This document shows, piece after piece, positions 7,872-15,300 of a stretch of 35,060 nt of DNA. The position numbers and the translations under genes are program-made. Numbering within the stretch: the first letter of the stretch is position 1; each line of letters starts with the position of its first letter. The notes below the pieces were generated by a model, which had not been told where the DNA came from, did no database searches, and saw only the letters and a program-made list of their open reading frames with translations. Location: assembly GCA_035517615.1 (NCBI GenBank), contig DATIYM010000005.1:1-35060 (forward strand), read 5' to 3'. This stretch comes from AG25 sp035517615. Its GTDB lineage: Bacteria > Gemmatimonadota > Gemmatimonadetes > Gemmatimonadales > GWC2-71-9.

Positions 7872-10478
7872 TTATCTCAGCCCATAAATCACCCAAATAT
7901 CCCCTCCCTCCGGCCTGAACCGGTCGAACAACACCCACTTTCCATCAGGCGACCACACGGGGTAATCGATCCGGACCTCGGGGTCGTCGAACGCGAACAC
8001 CTGCGCCGGCGTACCGCCATGAAGCGGGGACACCCACAGCACTTTGTGCCCGACCACGTCCATGATTCGCGAATGATCGGGACTGAACGACATGTGCGCT
8101 CCACCTGAAATGTCGGGGAGTTCCTGGGGCTCACCGCCACCAACCGGCACTCGATAGAAGCGCTTCTTGCCACTGCAGGGACACTCGTACACGACGAACC
8201 GTCCATCGGGTGTCCACCGCGCAAAGTGTCCCCCCACACCGGTGCGGGTGAGCTGGCGCGGGTTCGCGCCGTCCGCGTTCATCACCCACACCTCGAGCCG
8301 GCCGGTGGAATCCGACTGATAGGCGATCTGCTTGCCGTCGGGCGAGAAAAATGGATTCACCTCGATCCCGAGCGAGCGCGTCAAGCGGGTGAGTACGCCG
8401 GTGGCGAGATCGACGGTCCAGATGTCGGGACAGCCGGACCGCGATGAAAAGAACGCGATCCGTTTGCCGTCCGGCGACCAGTTGGGCTGATAATCGCCCC
8501 CGGGCCCGCGTGTGAGCTGACGCGCCGAATCGCCCGACACGCTGTACAGCCAGATGTTCATCTGGCCGCCGCGGTCGGAGTTGAACGCGATCTGCCGCCC
8601 GTCGGGCGACCACGCCCCTCGGCTGTCCTCTCGCGTCGTACTGATCACCGCTTGCGGAGCGCCCGTGGGCTGTCCCGTTTGGGGCGAAACGGGCAACCGC
8701 CAGATATCCGCGTTCTGATGCAGAATCGTAAACGCGAGCCGCGTGCCGTCGGCCGAAATCGCCGGGTCCACGTCCTGCCCGCCGCCCGTGGTGAGCTGCT
8801 GCGGCGCATCGGATAGCGTCCCGTCCCGCCGCACCGGCGCGCTCCAGAGATTCCAGCCGCCGCCCCGAGTCGACGAGAAATAGATCTCTCTCCCGTCGGG
8901 CGACCACACCGGATCCACATCCTGGAACAGCCCGGACGTAAGCATTGTCGAGCGTCGCGAACCGACATCGACCACTCGAGCGAAGAAGTTGGTTCGCTCG
9001 ATGTTCTGGTACACAATGCGCTTCCCGTCGGGCGACCAGCGCGGCCGCACATGCACCAGCGCCTCGGAGGTGTCCGCGGTGACCTGATTCGGATTGTTGC
9101 CGAGTGCGTCGACCACCCAGATGCGCCGCGGTCCCGCCCACGAGGCATCGAGTGCGATGCGCTTGCCGTCGGGCGAGTACGACGGATTGAACCCGTTCTC
9201 GACCAGGCGGGATGTTTTGCCCGTCGCGACGTCGACGGACCAGATATCTCCGCCGTCGTACTGGCCGAATACGTCGCCCGGCTCGAGCCTGACGTTGGGG
9301 CGCTGAGCGCGCACGAATAGAATCGTCTTGCCGTCGGGCGACCAGGATGGCTGAATGTCGTCAAACGGTCCGCTCGTGATCGGGTCGTCGTTTCCAGTGT
9401 CGAGCCGTTTCACGAAGATCTTGCGCACGGCACCCGCGTCGGCCGTGTAGGCGAACCGCACCGCGTCGGGCGACCACACGGGGGATTGCTGCACGCCGGC
9501 GCGCGATGTGACCTGGGCAAAGATGAAATTCGTTCCCCGCCGGACGCGCGGCGCCGTCGTGCGGCTCGCGAACAGCGCCAGACCAGCGAGCAGCAGCACG
9601 ACGAGACTCGACGCCCACGCGGCGCGCCGCGCGCGTCCCCCGCCCCTGGGGTCAGGCGGTGAGGCTTCAAGCTGCTCGAGCACCGCGCCTGCATTGGGCC
9701 AGCGATCCGCCGGGTCTTGCTCGATCGAGCGCATGATGACGTGCGCCAGTTCGGGTGGGACATCGGGGCGCAGCGCCGAGAGCGGCTCGGGCCGCTTCGC
9801 ATGGCCGTGCTTCCACGGCAATCCACCCGTGAGCATTTCGTATCCCACGACCCCCATGCCGTAGATGTCGGTGCGCTGATCGACCGAGGGGTCGGCCGCC
9901 GCCTGCTCGGGCGACATGTATGCCGGCGTGCCGAGCGCGAACCCGACCCCCGTGAGCGTCGAGGCTGCCGTCGCTTCACTCAGTGCTTTGGAGACTCCGA
10001 AGTCGAGCACCAGCGCGTGCCGGCCAGAGAGCATCACGTTCTCCGGCTTGATGTCGCGATGCACCACGCCGCGCGCGTGGGCGTAGGCCAGCGCGTCCGC
10101 GATGTCGCGCAGCGTGCGCACGGCGTCGTCCACCGGCAGCTTGCCGGAGCGCGCCAGCTTGCTCCGCAACGACTCGCCTTCGACGTACGGCATGACGTAA
10201 TAGAGGAGACCGTCGGCCTCACCCGAATCGATCAAGGTGACGATGTGCGGATGCGAGAGCTGTGCGGCGAGGTGAATCTCCCGCAGAAATCGCTCGGCGC
10301 CGAGCGCCGCGGCCAACTCCGGGCGCAGTACCTTGATCGCGACCAGCCGATCGTGCTTCAGATCGCGCGCGAGATAGACGCTGGCCATCCCGCCGGCGCC
10401 GAGCTCGCGCTCGATCTGATAGCGAGCTCCCAGGGCCTGGGAGAGGCGATCGAACAGGGATCTGGGTGACGCCGGCAT
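7872..10478 (-). CDS. Transmembrane Ser/Thr protein kinase with C-terminal TolB/WD40-like propeller
   Basis: An 868-residue Hanks-type kinase. The kinase domain (about 20-275) has the Gly-rich loop GAGGMASVY, Lys49 in VAIKVL, Glu67, the catalytic HRDIKPEN (Asp142), DFG (159-161) and GTPAYMSPEQ, so all catalytic residues are intact. One transmembrane segment (about 287-305, SLVVLLLAGLALFA) follows. The outer part is a series of TolB/PD40 repeats of the form WSPDGK-I-F-S-R, which fold as a beta-propeller and probably sense a ligand or envelope component in the periplasm. This kinase-propeller architecture is common in Gemmatimonadota and Acidobacteriota. The start lies 18 bp after the stop of a MASE1-GGDEF gene, so the two are probably one operon joining Ser/Thr phosphorylation and c-di-GMP signalling. 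Substrates are unknown. Confidence 0.93.
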   Translation of the reverse strand: MPASPRSLFDRLSQALGARYQIERELGAGGMASVYLARDLKHDRLVAIKVLRPELAAALGAERFLREIHLAAQLSHPHIVTLIDSGEADGLLYYVMPYVEGESLRSKLARSGKLPVDDAVRTLRDIADALAYAHARGVVHRDIKPENVMLSGRHALVLDFGVSKALSEATAASTLTGVGFALGTPAYMSPEQAAADPSVDQRTDIYGMGVVGYEMLTGGLPWKHGHAKRPEPLSALRPDVPPELAHVIMRSIEQDPADRWPNAGAVLEQLEASPPDPRGGGRARRAAWASSLVVLLLAGLALFASRTTAPRVRRGTNFIFAQVTSRAGVQQSPVWSPDAVRFAYTADAGAVRKIFVKRLDTGNDDPITSGPFDDIQPSWSPDGKTILFVRAQRPNVRLEPGDVFGQYDGGDIWSVDVATGKTSRLVENGFNPSYSPDGKRIALDASWAGPRRIWVVDALGNNPNQVTADTSEALVHVRPRWSPDGKRIVYQNIERTNFFARVVDVGSRRSTMLTSGLFQDVDPVWSPDGREIYFSSTRGGGWNLWSAPVRRDGTLSDAPQQLTTGGGQDVDPAISADGTRLAFTILHQNADIWRLPVSPQTGQPTGAPQAVISTTREDSRGAWSPDGRQIAFNSDRGGQMNIWLYSVSGDSARQLTRGPGGDYQPNWSPDGKRIAFFSSRSGCPDIWTVDLATGVLTRLTRSLGIEVNPFFSPDGKQIAYQSDSTGRLEVWVMNADGANPRQLTRTGVGGHFARWTPDGRFVVYECPCSGKKRFYRVPVGGGEPQELPDISGGAHMSFSPDHSRIMDVVGHKVLWVSPLHGGTPAQVFAFDDPEVRIDYPVWSPDGKWVLFDRFRPEGGDIWVIYGLR

Positions 10479-10496
10479 GTGGGATTAAGCTACTAC

Positions 10497-11864
10497 CTAC
10501 CGCGCTACGTGCCTGACCTTGTCTCCATACAACGCCTTGTCCGCCTGTTCCAGCAGTGTGTCGATGACGAGCCCGTCTCGCGGATAGATCGCGATCCCCG
10601 CGCTTACGGAGATCGGCGGCAACTCACTCGAGGCGGCGACCGCGGCGGCCACACGCCGCGCCACGCTCCGCCCCGCCGCCTCGTCGGTCTCGGGGAGGAT
10701 CACGGCGAATTCGTCGCCGCCGTAGCGCGCCGCGGTGTCCATGGCGCGCGCGGTGCCCTTGAGCACCTCGGCGACGCGCACCAGGGCGCGGCTGCCGGTC
10801 AGGTGGCCATGGCGATCGTTGATCTGCTTCAGGCCATCGAGGTCGAACAGCAGCACGGCGAACGGCCGCCCGGTGCGCTGCGAGCGCGTCAGCTCACGTT
10901 CCAGCGCCTCCTCGAGCTGCCGGTAGTTGCCGAGCCCGGTGAGCGCGTCCTTCATCGACAAGGCGCGGAACCAGCGCTCGGCGCGGCGGCGCCGCGCCAC
11001 GATCGCCGCGACCGTGAGCGTCGTGAGTGAAGTGACGGCCATGAAGCTTTGCAGCAGCAGCAGCGATTCGTTCGCACCCGCGCGCACGAATGGACCGTGG
11101 CCGTGCACCGTGCCGCGAATCGCGATCGCCCCCAGGAGCACGACGGCGGTCGCCGCATCGCGCGGCGCGAAGCGAAACGCCGCCCACAGCAAGAGGGGGA
11201 TGCAGAGAAACTCGAGCGGCTCGTGGCTCCACCCCGCGCCCACCACGCCGCCGAACACGAGCTCGCTCACGAACACGAGGCACACGGCGAACATCACCAT
11301 TTCGATCCGCAGCAGCCGGGTCCACCGTAAATGCCCCGGAGCCGCCCAGAGCAAGAGCACCGGTGCGACGACGAGCGCGCCGGTGGCATCGCCGAGCCAC
11401 CAGGTGAACCAGATCGCGCGGTACTTCGCCCACGGCGCGAAGCCCGCGGCCGAGAGCGTGGTCACTCCCACGCTCGCCGCGATCGTCGTGCTCAGGCCGG
11501 CCGCGAGGATCGCGAACAGCGCGATATCGCGCGGCCGCATGTACACGCGGTCGCCGTTGCCCCAGCGCATCACGAACGCCGCGCCCATCACGGCTTCGAG
11601 CGTATTGCCCGCGGCGATTGCGGCGGAGGTGAGCGCGGTCCCCGCGGTCGTGAGATTGACGATGAATGCGCCGGCGAAGATCGCGGGCCACGCGTCGAGC
11701 CCCATAAGCAGGAGTGCCGCGATGGCGATTCCGGTGGGCGGCCACACCGCCGTGGCACTGGCGTGCACGAACGCGAGCGTGAGCCCGAGCTTCCCCGCGA
11801 TCACGTAGCAGGCGCCGAGGCCGATCAGTTTGAGCAGTCGTTGCACGGCGGTCGGTAGGGCCAT
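10497..11864 (-). CDS. MASE1-GGDEF membrane diguanylate cyclase
   Basis: A 455-residue protein. The N-terminal ~290 residues form several hydrophobic helices with the MASE1 sensor signature near the start (FVHASATAVWPPTGIAIA). A GGDEF domain follows (about 300-450). The active-site motif RYGGDEF (about 382-386) is intact, so it should make c-di-GMP from GTP. The product-inhibition I-site RAMD stands exactly five residues before GGDEF, which predicts feedback control. The linker is a short basic segment (ARRRRAERWF). It sits upstream of the Ser/Thr kinase gene on the same strand. The signal sensed by MASE1 is not predictable from sequence. Confidence 0.93.
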   Translation of the reverse strand: MALPTAVQRLLKLIGLGACYVIAGKLGLTLAFVHASATAVWPPTGIAIAALLLMGLDAWPAIFAGAFIVNLTTAGTALTSAAIAAGNTLEAVMGAAFVMRWGNGDRVYMRPRDIALFAILAAGLSTTIAASVGVTTLSAAGFAPWAKYRAIWFTWWLGDATGALVVAPVLLLWAAPGHLRWTRLLRIEMVMFAVCLVFVSELVFGGVVGAGWSHEPLEFLCIPLLLWAAFRFAPRDAATAVVLLGAIAIRGTVHGHGPFVRAGANESLLLLQSFMAVTSLTTLTVAAIVARRRRAERWFRALSMKDALTGLGNYRQLEEALERELTRSQRTGRPFAVLLFDLDGLKQINDRHGHLTGSRALVRVAEVLKGTARAMDTAARYGGDEFAVILPETDEAAGRSVARRVAAAVAASSELPPISVSAGIAIYPRDGLVIDTLLEQADKALYGDKVRHVAR

Positions 11865-11974
11865 TGGAGAACGTGTGTCGCGCGGAAGGGGAGGGCCGTG
11901 CGGTGAGTCACGCCGGTGTGTGGGAGGCTATTGGGTGATGAAGGTCACGGGTATTCACCTCGTGCCCCTCTAGG

Positions 11975-11995
11975 AAAACTCAGGGGGGAACTGAG
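11975..11995 (-). terminator. Weak Rho-independent terminator after the REC-GGDEF-REC gene
   Basis: On the minus strand CTCAG (11995-11991) pairs with CTGAG (11983-11979) around a C-rich loop and is followed by TTTT (11978-11975). It begins 1 bp after the stop of the REC-GGDEF-REC gene. The stem is only 5 bp, so termination may be partial. The remaining ~110 bp up to the MASE1-GGDEF start probably hold that gene's promoter, but I cannot identify boxes. Confidence 0.4.
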
Positions 11996-11996
11996 G

Positions 11997-13520
11997 CTAC
12001 GCCGAGAGCTTTACGATAGTAAAGCCGAACCCCGCCACTGATTTGATCGCGTCCGCCAGCCGGTGAAAGTTCACCGGCTTCGTGAGGAACGCGTCCGGCT
12101 CCGAGCCGTTGAAGTCGGGGTTCCCGCTCTTCGTCGCCGTGAGTACCACGACCGGAATGTCCTTGAGCAACGGGTCCTGGCGCATCTCCGACAGCACTTC
12201 GTGCCCGTCCATGCGCGGCAGGTCAAGATCGAGCAGCACCACGTCCGGTTGGGCCGCGGTCTCGAACGGCGTGGCGCCCTTCAGGAACGCGAGCGCCTCG
12301 AACCCATCGGCCACGATCGAAAGCCGATTCTGGAGTCTGGCCTGGTCGAGCGCGCGGCGCGTGAGGGCCGCATCCTCGGCGTTGTCCTCCACCAGCAAAA
12401 TGTCGATCGCGCGGGCCTCGTACGGCGGCTTCTCGAGCGACTTGGAGTTGGTGATCGCGTCGTGCTCACCGCTCTCGCGCTCGTGGCGGCGCTTCTCCTG
12501 ATACAGCGCGCGATCGGCGGCGCGGAGCAGGCTCTCGACTGACACCAGATTCGTGGCCGCGCGCTGCGCGAACCCGAGCGAGATCTTGAGGCGATAGCGC
12601 CGCTTGGCCCTGCGCGAGAACATCGCCAGCTCGTCCTTGAGCCGGCGCCGGATCACCTCGACGTGATCCGTGTCGGCGCCGCGCACCAGCACCGCGAACT
12701 CGTCGCCGCCGATCCGTGCGATCAGGTCCGAGTCGCGGAACGTGCGCCGCAGGATGCCGCTCACGTCCTTGATCGCCGTGTCGCCCTCGGCATGCCCCAG
12801 CGTGTCGTTGATCTGCTTCAAGTCGTCGAGATCCCCGAACGCCACCAGCAGATTTTGTTTGTTGCGCCGCGCGAGCCGCAGGTCTTCCGTGGCGAGCGTC
12901 ACGAAGCCGCGGCGGTTGTACAGGCCGGTCAGCTCGTCCATCAGCGAGAGATCGCGCAGCCGGTTCTTGAGCCGGTGGCGCTCGATCGCGTAGCGGATCG
13001 CGTGCACCAGCACCTGGCGGTCGAGCCGGTCTTTGACCAGAAAATCCTGCGCCCCGGCCTTGAGCGCCGAGAGGCCCAGCTCTTCGTCTTCGGTGGGCGA
13101 GAGCAGCAGGATCGGGGCGGCGGGCTCGACGCTGGCGAGCGTCTCGAGTCCCTGCATCGCGTCCGTGAGCGAGGCATCGAGCAGCACCGCGTCCACATCA
13201 CCGTGGGTCAGCCGAGTCCGCGCCTCCTTGGGCTGCTCGATCATCTCGAGCGCGAACCGGTTCTTGGGTGACGCCTCGAACAGCTCCTGCAGCAGCCGCC
13301 CGTCCGCCGCATGCCGTCCCACGAACAGCACCGTCGCGGGATGCGACGACAGCTCGGTGCGGCGCCGGCCCAAGCCCGAACGGCGTTCTCCTGCTTGACG
13401 GCGGTCGAGCCCGGAACGGGACTCTTCGATGACAGAGATGTCGGAGTTGCGACGATCACCGACACGGCGATCGAGGCCGGAACGGCGCGGAGGGGAGATG
13501 CGGCGATCGCGATCGAGCAA
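11997..13520 (-). CDS. REC-GGDEF-REC response regulator / diguanylate cyclase
   Basis: A multidomain regulator of about 507 residues. After a basic N-terminal segment with repeated GLDRR-type motifs comes a first receiver domain (VLFVGRHAADG; phospho-acceptor Asp in DAVLLDASL; Lys in FLVKD) in which the usual acidic pair is replaced (GRHAAD), so phosphorylation may be impaired. Next is a GGDEF domain with intact IGGDEF and the I-site RDSD five residues upstream. The C-terminal receiver is canonical (LLVEDN, VVLLDLDLPRMDG, LTKP). It should make c-di-GMP under phosphorelay control. The frame is open to an ATG at 13586, but that extension would translate an RNA hairpin region. I prefer TTG at 13520, with AGGGG five bases upstream. 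No histidine kinase is adjacent. Confidence 0.88.
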   Translation of the reverse strand: MLDRDRRISPPRRSGLDRRVGDRRNSDISVIEESRSGLDRRQAGERRSGLGRRRTELSSHPATVLFVGRHAADGRLLQELFEASPKNRFALEMIEQPKEARTRLTHGDVDAVLLDASLTDAMQGLETLASVEPAAPILLLSPTEDEELGLSALKAGAQDFLVKDRLDRQVLVHAIRYAIERHRLKNRLRDLSLMDELTGLYNRRGFVTLATEDLRLARRNKQNLLVAFGDLDDLKQINDTLGHAEGDTAIKDVSGILRRTFRDSDLIARIGGDEFAVLVRGADTDHVEVIRRRLKDELAMFSRRAKRRYRLKISLGFAQRAATNLVSVESLLRAADRALYQEKRRHERESGEHDAITNSKSLEKPPYEARAIDILLVEDNAEDAALTRRALDQARLQNRLSIVADGFEALAFLKGATPFETAAQPDVVLLDLDLPRMDGHEVLSEMRQDPLLKDIPVVVLTATKSGNPDFNGSEPDAFLTKPVNFHRLADAIKSVAGFGFTIVKLSA

Positions 13521-13530
13521 ACAGGCCCCT

Positions 13531-13581
13531 GGGATTAACTCCCTACATAATAAGAAAAAACCCTCGGAAAAGGGTAGGGAG
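13531..13581 (-). promoter_or_regulatory. Structured leader with competing hairpins (possible attenuator)
   Basis: On the minus strand, CTCCCTAC (13581-13574) is perfectly complementary to GTAGGGAG (13546-13539). Between them lies a smaller hairpin ACCCT/AGGGT (13575-13571 with 13564-13560) followed by a run of six T, which looks like a terminator. The two helices share bases and cannot both form. A third possible helix, GGGA/TCCC (13543-13531), uses the same GTAGGGAG strand and ends next to the proposed AGGGG ribosome binding site. This is a terminator/antiterminator-like arrangement seen directly in the sequence; regulation by it is inference. Confidence 0.4.
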
Positions 13582-13696
13582 GGCATATTTTCGTCTCTAT
13601 GGGTGCCACCGGCCGCCAGGCCGACTTGCTCCTCTCCCACCTCCAATCGGTGCTGGGCGACCGCTATTGCCGCACTCCGCGTGTGAGTCCTTACTG

Positions 13697-13768
13697 CTGG
13701 CACACTCTCTCCAGCCGTTTTGGTCCTCAGCCCCTGGCACACGCTCCGGCTGTTTGGTCCTCACCCCC
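13697..13768. repeat. Two degenerate direct repeats (~36 bp) left of the DUF559 unit
   Basis: CTGGCACAC occurs at 13697 and 13734, each time followed after a C-rich spacer by TTTGGTCCTCA and a run of C. The repeats differ by small indels. The core GGTCCTCA is also the outer end of the 46-bp inverted repeat that begins at 13756 and occurs, as GGTCCT followed by a G, in the tandem array on the other side of the DUF559 gene. No gene is supported in the stretch 13587-13755. Confidence 0.6.
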
Positions 13769-13801
13769 TGACCCCCTCTCCCTTCGGGAGAGGGGGAACT
13801 A
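13756..13801 (+). repeat. Left 46-bp inverted repeat of the DUF559 unit
   Basis: This segment matches the reverse complement of 14230-14275 at 45 of 46 positions (the difference is at 13771). It contains a perfect palindrome at 13772-13796: an 11-bp C/G-rich stem around a TTC loop. The DUF559 frame ends inside this repeat, which therefore supplies its last residues (PPLPKGEGVRG). Confidence 0.85.
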
Positions 13802-14228
13802 CGAACGTGCGTCCGTCGCTCAATAGAGATTCCAAGCGTTCGCGGGTCACATCGCGATTCCGGATTCGGATCACCGTGTAACCCGCGGCCATCAGCAGAT
13901 CGGCTCGCGCCCGATCGTATTGCGAGCGTTCCTGGCCCTCATGCGCGTTGCCCTCGAGTTCGATCACGACTCTTCGCTCGAGACAGCAGAAGTCCACGAT
14001 GAACCCGTGGAGGATATGCTGGCGACGAAATTTCAATCCGAGTACCTGTCGATCTCTCAGCAACGACCACGCATGTCGTTCCATCGGCGTTGGCCGGGAG
14101 CGCAATCGCCGAGCGAGCTCGATGCGTTGCTGGGCCGAGACCTTCCGGAGAGGATCCACGGATATGAATGCCACAATGCGAGCGAATGCGGGTCTCGCTT
14201 TCGCGCGACGCGAACCCAAAGCCCGCAC
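13761..14228 (-). CDS. DUF559 (Vsr/PD-(D/E)XK-like) endonuclease domain protein
   Basis: A protein of up to 155 residues from the GTG at 14228; an internal start is possible because the DUF559 core begins about residue 35. The core has TPMERHAWSLLRDRQ, LGLKFRRQ, the acidic pair in GFIVDFCCLERRVVIELEG, NAHEG, and GYTVIRIRN. These match DUF559, a small relative of the very-short-patch-repair endonuclease fold in which the Asp of VDF and the Glu of IELEG bind the metal. The biochemical role of the family is not established. The final residues PPLPKGEGVRG come from the flanking palindromic repeat rather than from the family. The gene lies exactly between inverted repeats, which suggests it is linked to their spread. 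Confidence 0.82.
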   Translation of the reverse strand: MRALGSRRAKARPAFARIVAFISVDPLRKVSAQQRIELARRLRSRPTPMERHAWSLLRDRQVLGLKFRRQHILHGFIVDFCCLERRVVIELEGNAHEGQERSQYDRARADLLMAAGYTVIRIRNRDVTRERLESLLSDGRTFVVPPLPKGEGVRG

Positions 14229-14229
14229 A

Positions 14230-14275
14230 TAGTTCCCCCTCTCCCGAAGGGAGAGGGGGCCAGGGGGTGAGGACC
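14230..14275 (-). repeat. Right 46-bp inverted repeat of the DUF559 unit
   Basis: Inverted partner of 13756-13801 with one mismatch. It carries the same 25-bp palindrome (14235-14259) with 11-bp arms. Its outer end runs directly into the 30-bp tandem repeats starting at 14272. The DUF559 start codon lies 2 bp inside it. Confidence 0.85.
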
Positions 14276-14361
14276 AGGCGAATGGGCAGTGAGGGGGTCA
14301 GGACCAGGCGAATGGGCGGTGAGGGGGTCAGGACCAGGCGAATGGGCAGTGAGGGGGTGAG
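14272..14361 (+). repeat. 30-bp tandem repeat, three copies
   Basis: GACCAGGCGAATGGGC begins at 14272, 14302 and 14332, a period of exactly 30 bp. The second half of each unit (GTGAGGGGGTCAG or a one-base variant) resembles the outer end of the neighbouring inverted repeat. Copies differ at one or two positions. The tract is too short and lacks unique spacers, so it is not a CRISPR array. No gene is supported from 14276 to 14474. Confidence 0.9.
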
Positions 14362-14474
14362 GACACGCGGAAGCCTAGATCAGCGCCGGTGCAACAACGG
14401 TCCTTCGCTTAACTCCCTCTTAACCGCTGTCTCCTACCTTCGCGCCAGTCCTGATAACCACGGCCGCAGGAGGA

Positions 14475-14998
14475 ATGAGAACACAAGCCGCGCTGTTCGC
14501 GATCGCCGCGATGTGCGTAGGACGTTTACCGGCTCAGGACTCCGTCGTGGCAGCCCACGACTCGACCATCGCCGCTGCCGACACGAGCTGCACATGCGAA
14601 CCGTGTCGGTTGGAGCTCCAGAAGGGCACAAAAGGCTGGGAGCTTTTCGCGAGTGCCCATCGCACTCCGGTGCCGCTCGACACCTTGCTGACGAGCGTGA
14701 GTCCCGGCGCCAAAGCCAACTACGTGTCGTACAAGAGAGATGCGAAAGCTGGCATGTGGTTGGTCATTTTGGGCTCAGCGACCGAGGTGGTGCAATACAA
14801 CATGTGGGAAACGTCGTCGCCACCGGCGACAAGAAAAAGGAGCAGCAGGAGTTCCCGCTCATCCTGGTTCCGTTGTCACTCTGGGGTGCTGGGTGGGCGG
14901 AAGTGAGCACCGCGAACCATCACATCAGGCACGCGGTCGCGCTGTACACGGCGAGCTGCCCGCGGCGCATGGAGCAGTGTTCGTTGAAGGAGGAGTAG
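14475..14998 (+). pseudogene. Frameshifted gene for a small exported protein
   Basis: The N-terminal part reads from the ATG at 14475 with a signal peptide (MRTQAALFAIAAMCVGRLPA) and continues to about VVQYN near 14800. From there the sensible sequence jumps to another frame: NVVATGDKKKEQQEFPLILV, then LSLWGAGWAEVSTANHH, ending at the stop at 14996-14998. The intact product would be about 170 residues with a hydrophobic segment near LILVPLSLWGAGWAEV. I do not recognise the family. A purine-rich AGGAGG lies only one base before the ATG, which is poor spacing. It may be a real pseudogene or reflect a one-base sequence error. Confidence 0.5.
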
Positions 14999-15009
14999 GG
15001 TGGTCACAA

Positions 15010-15254
15010 GCCGAAGTCATCCCCGACACGACCATCGGGCTTGGAATCGGGTGGGGGTGACGGTCGGCACGGGCGCTGAGTTGCCGCGCTGGTCCAAGTT
15101 TGCGTTCGTACCGCGGGTGTCGTACCACTGTGGCTCAGTCGGGGACGTCACGTTTCCCAGAGGCGGCCCCGTCGTCGCCCAAAATTGGAAGCACAGCATG
15201 CTGCTCGTTGGGGTAGCGCTGGGGTTGAATACGAGTCGGCTGGCAGGGCCCTAG
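15010..15254 (+). pseudogene. Remnant of a beta-barrel protein C-terminus
   Basis: Residues PDTTIGLGIGWG read in one frame up to about 15058 and continue as VTVGTGAELPRWSKFAFVPR, then HSMLLVGVALGLN, in another frame ending at 15254. The joined sequence resembles the last strands of an outer-membrane protein beta-barrel, with a final amphipathic strand. There is no start codon, signal peptide or N-terminal half in any frame. It follows another frameshifted gene, so this 0.8-kb region seems to be decaying; it could even be the C-terminal part of the same ancestral gene. Confidence 0.45.
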
Positions 15255-15300
15255 AACATCTTCGCGCTCGTGCCCGACTGGGGATACATTCTCCGGTCCT

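Larger units (their letters stand above)
13756..14275. mobile_element. Candidate REP-like mobile unit carrying a DUF559 gene
   Basis: A 520-bp block consists of two nearly identical 46-bp inverted repeats with one gene, a DUF559 endonuclease-like protein, filling the space between. Each repeat holds a long perfect palindrome. Both outer sides carry short tandem repeats that share the core GGTCCT with the inverted repeats. No transposase is encoded and no obvious target-site duplication can be read. The closest known idea is a RAYT/REPIN-type system, where a single-domain nuclease moves palindromic repeats; here the nuclease would be of the DUF559 type. The geometry is visible in the sequence; mobility is inference. 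The adjacent decayed genes are consistent with an insertion-prone site. Confidence 0.45.

Noticed and set aside
14272..14361. CRISPR array
   Set aside because: The 30-bp units are directly adjacent with no unique spacers, only three copies exist, and no cas genes are present.
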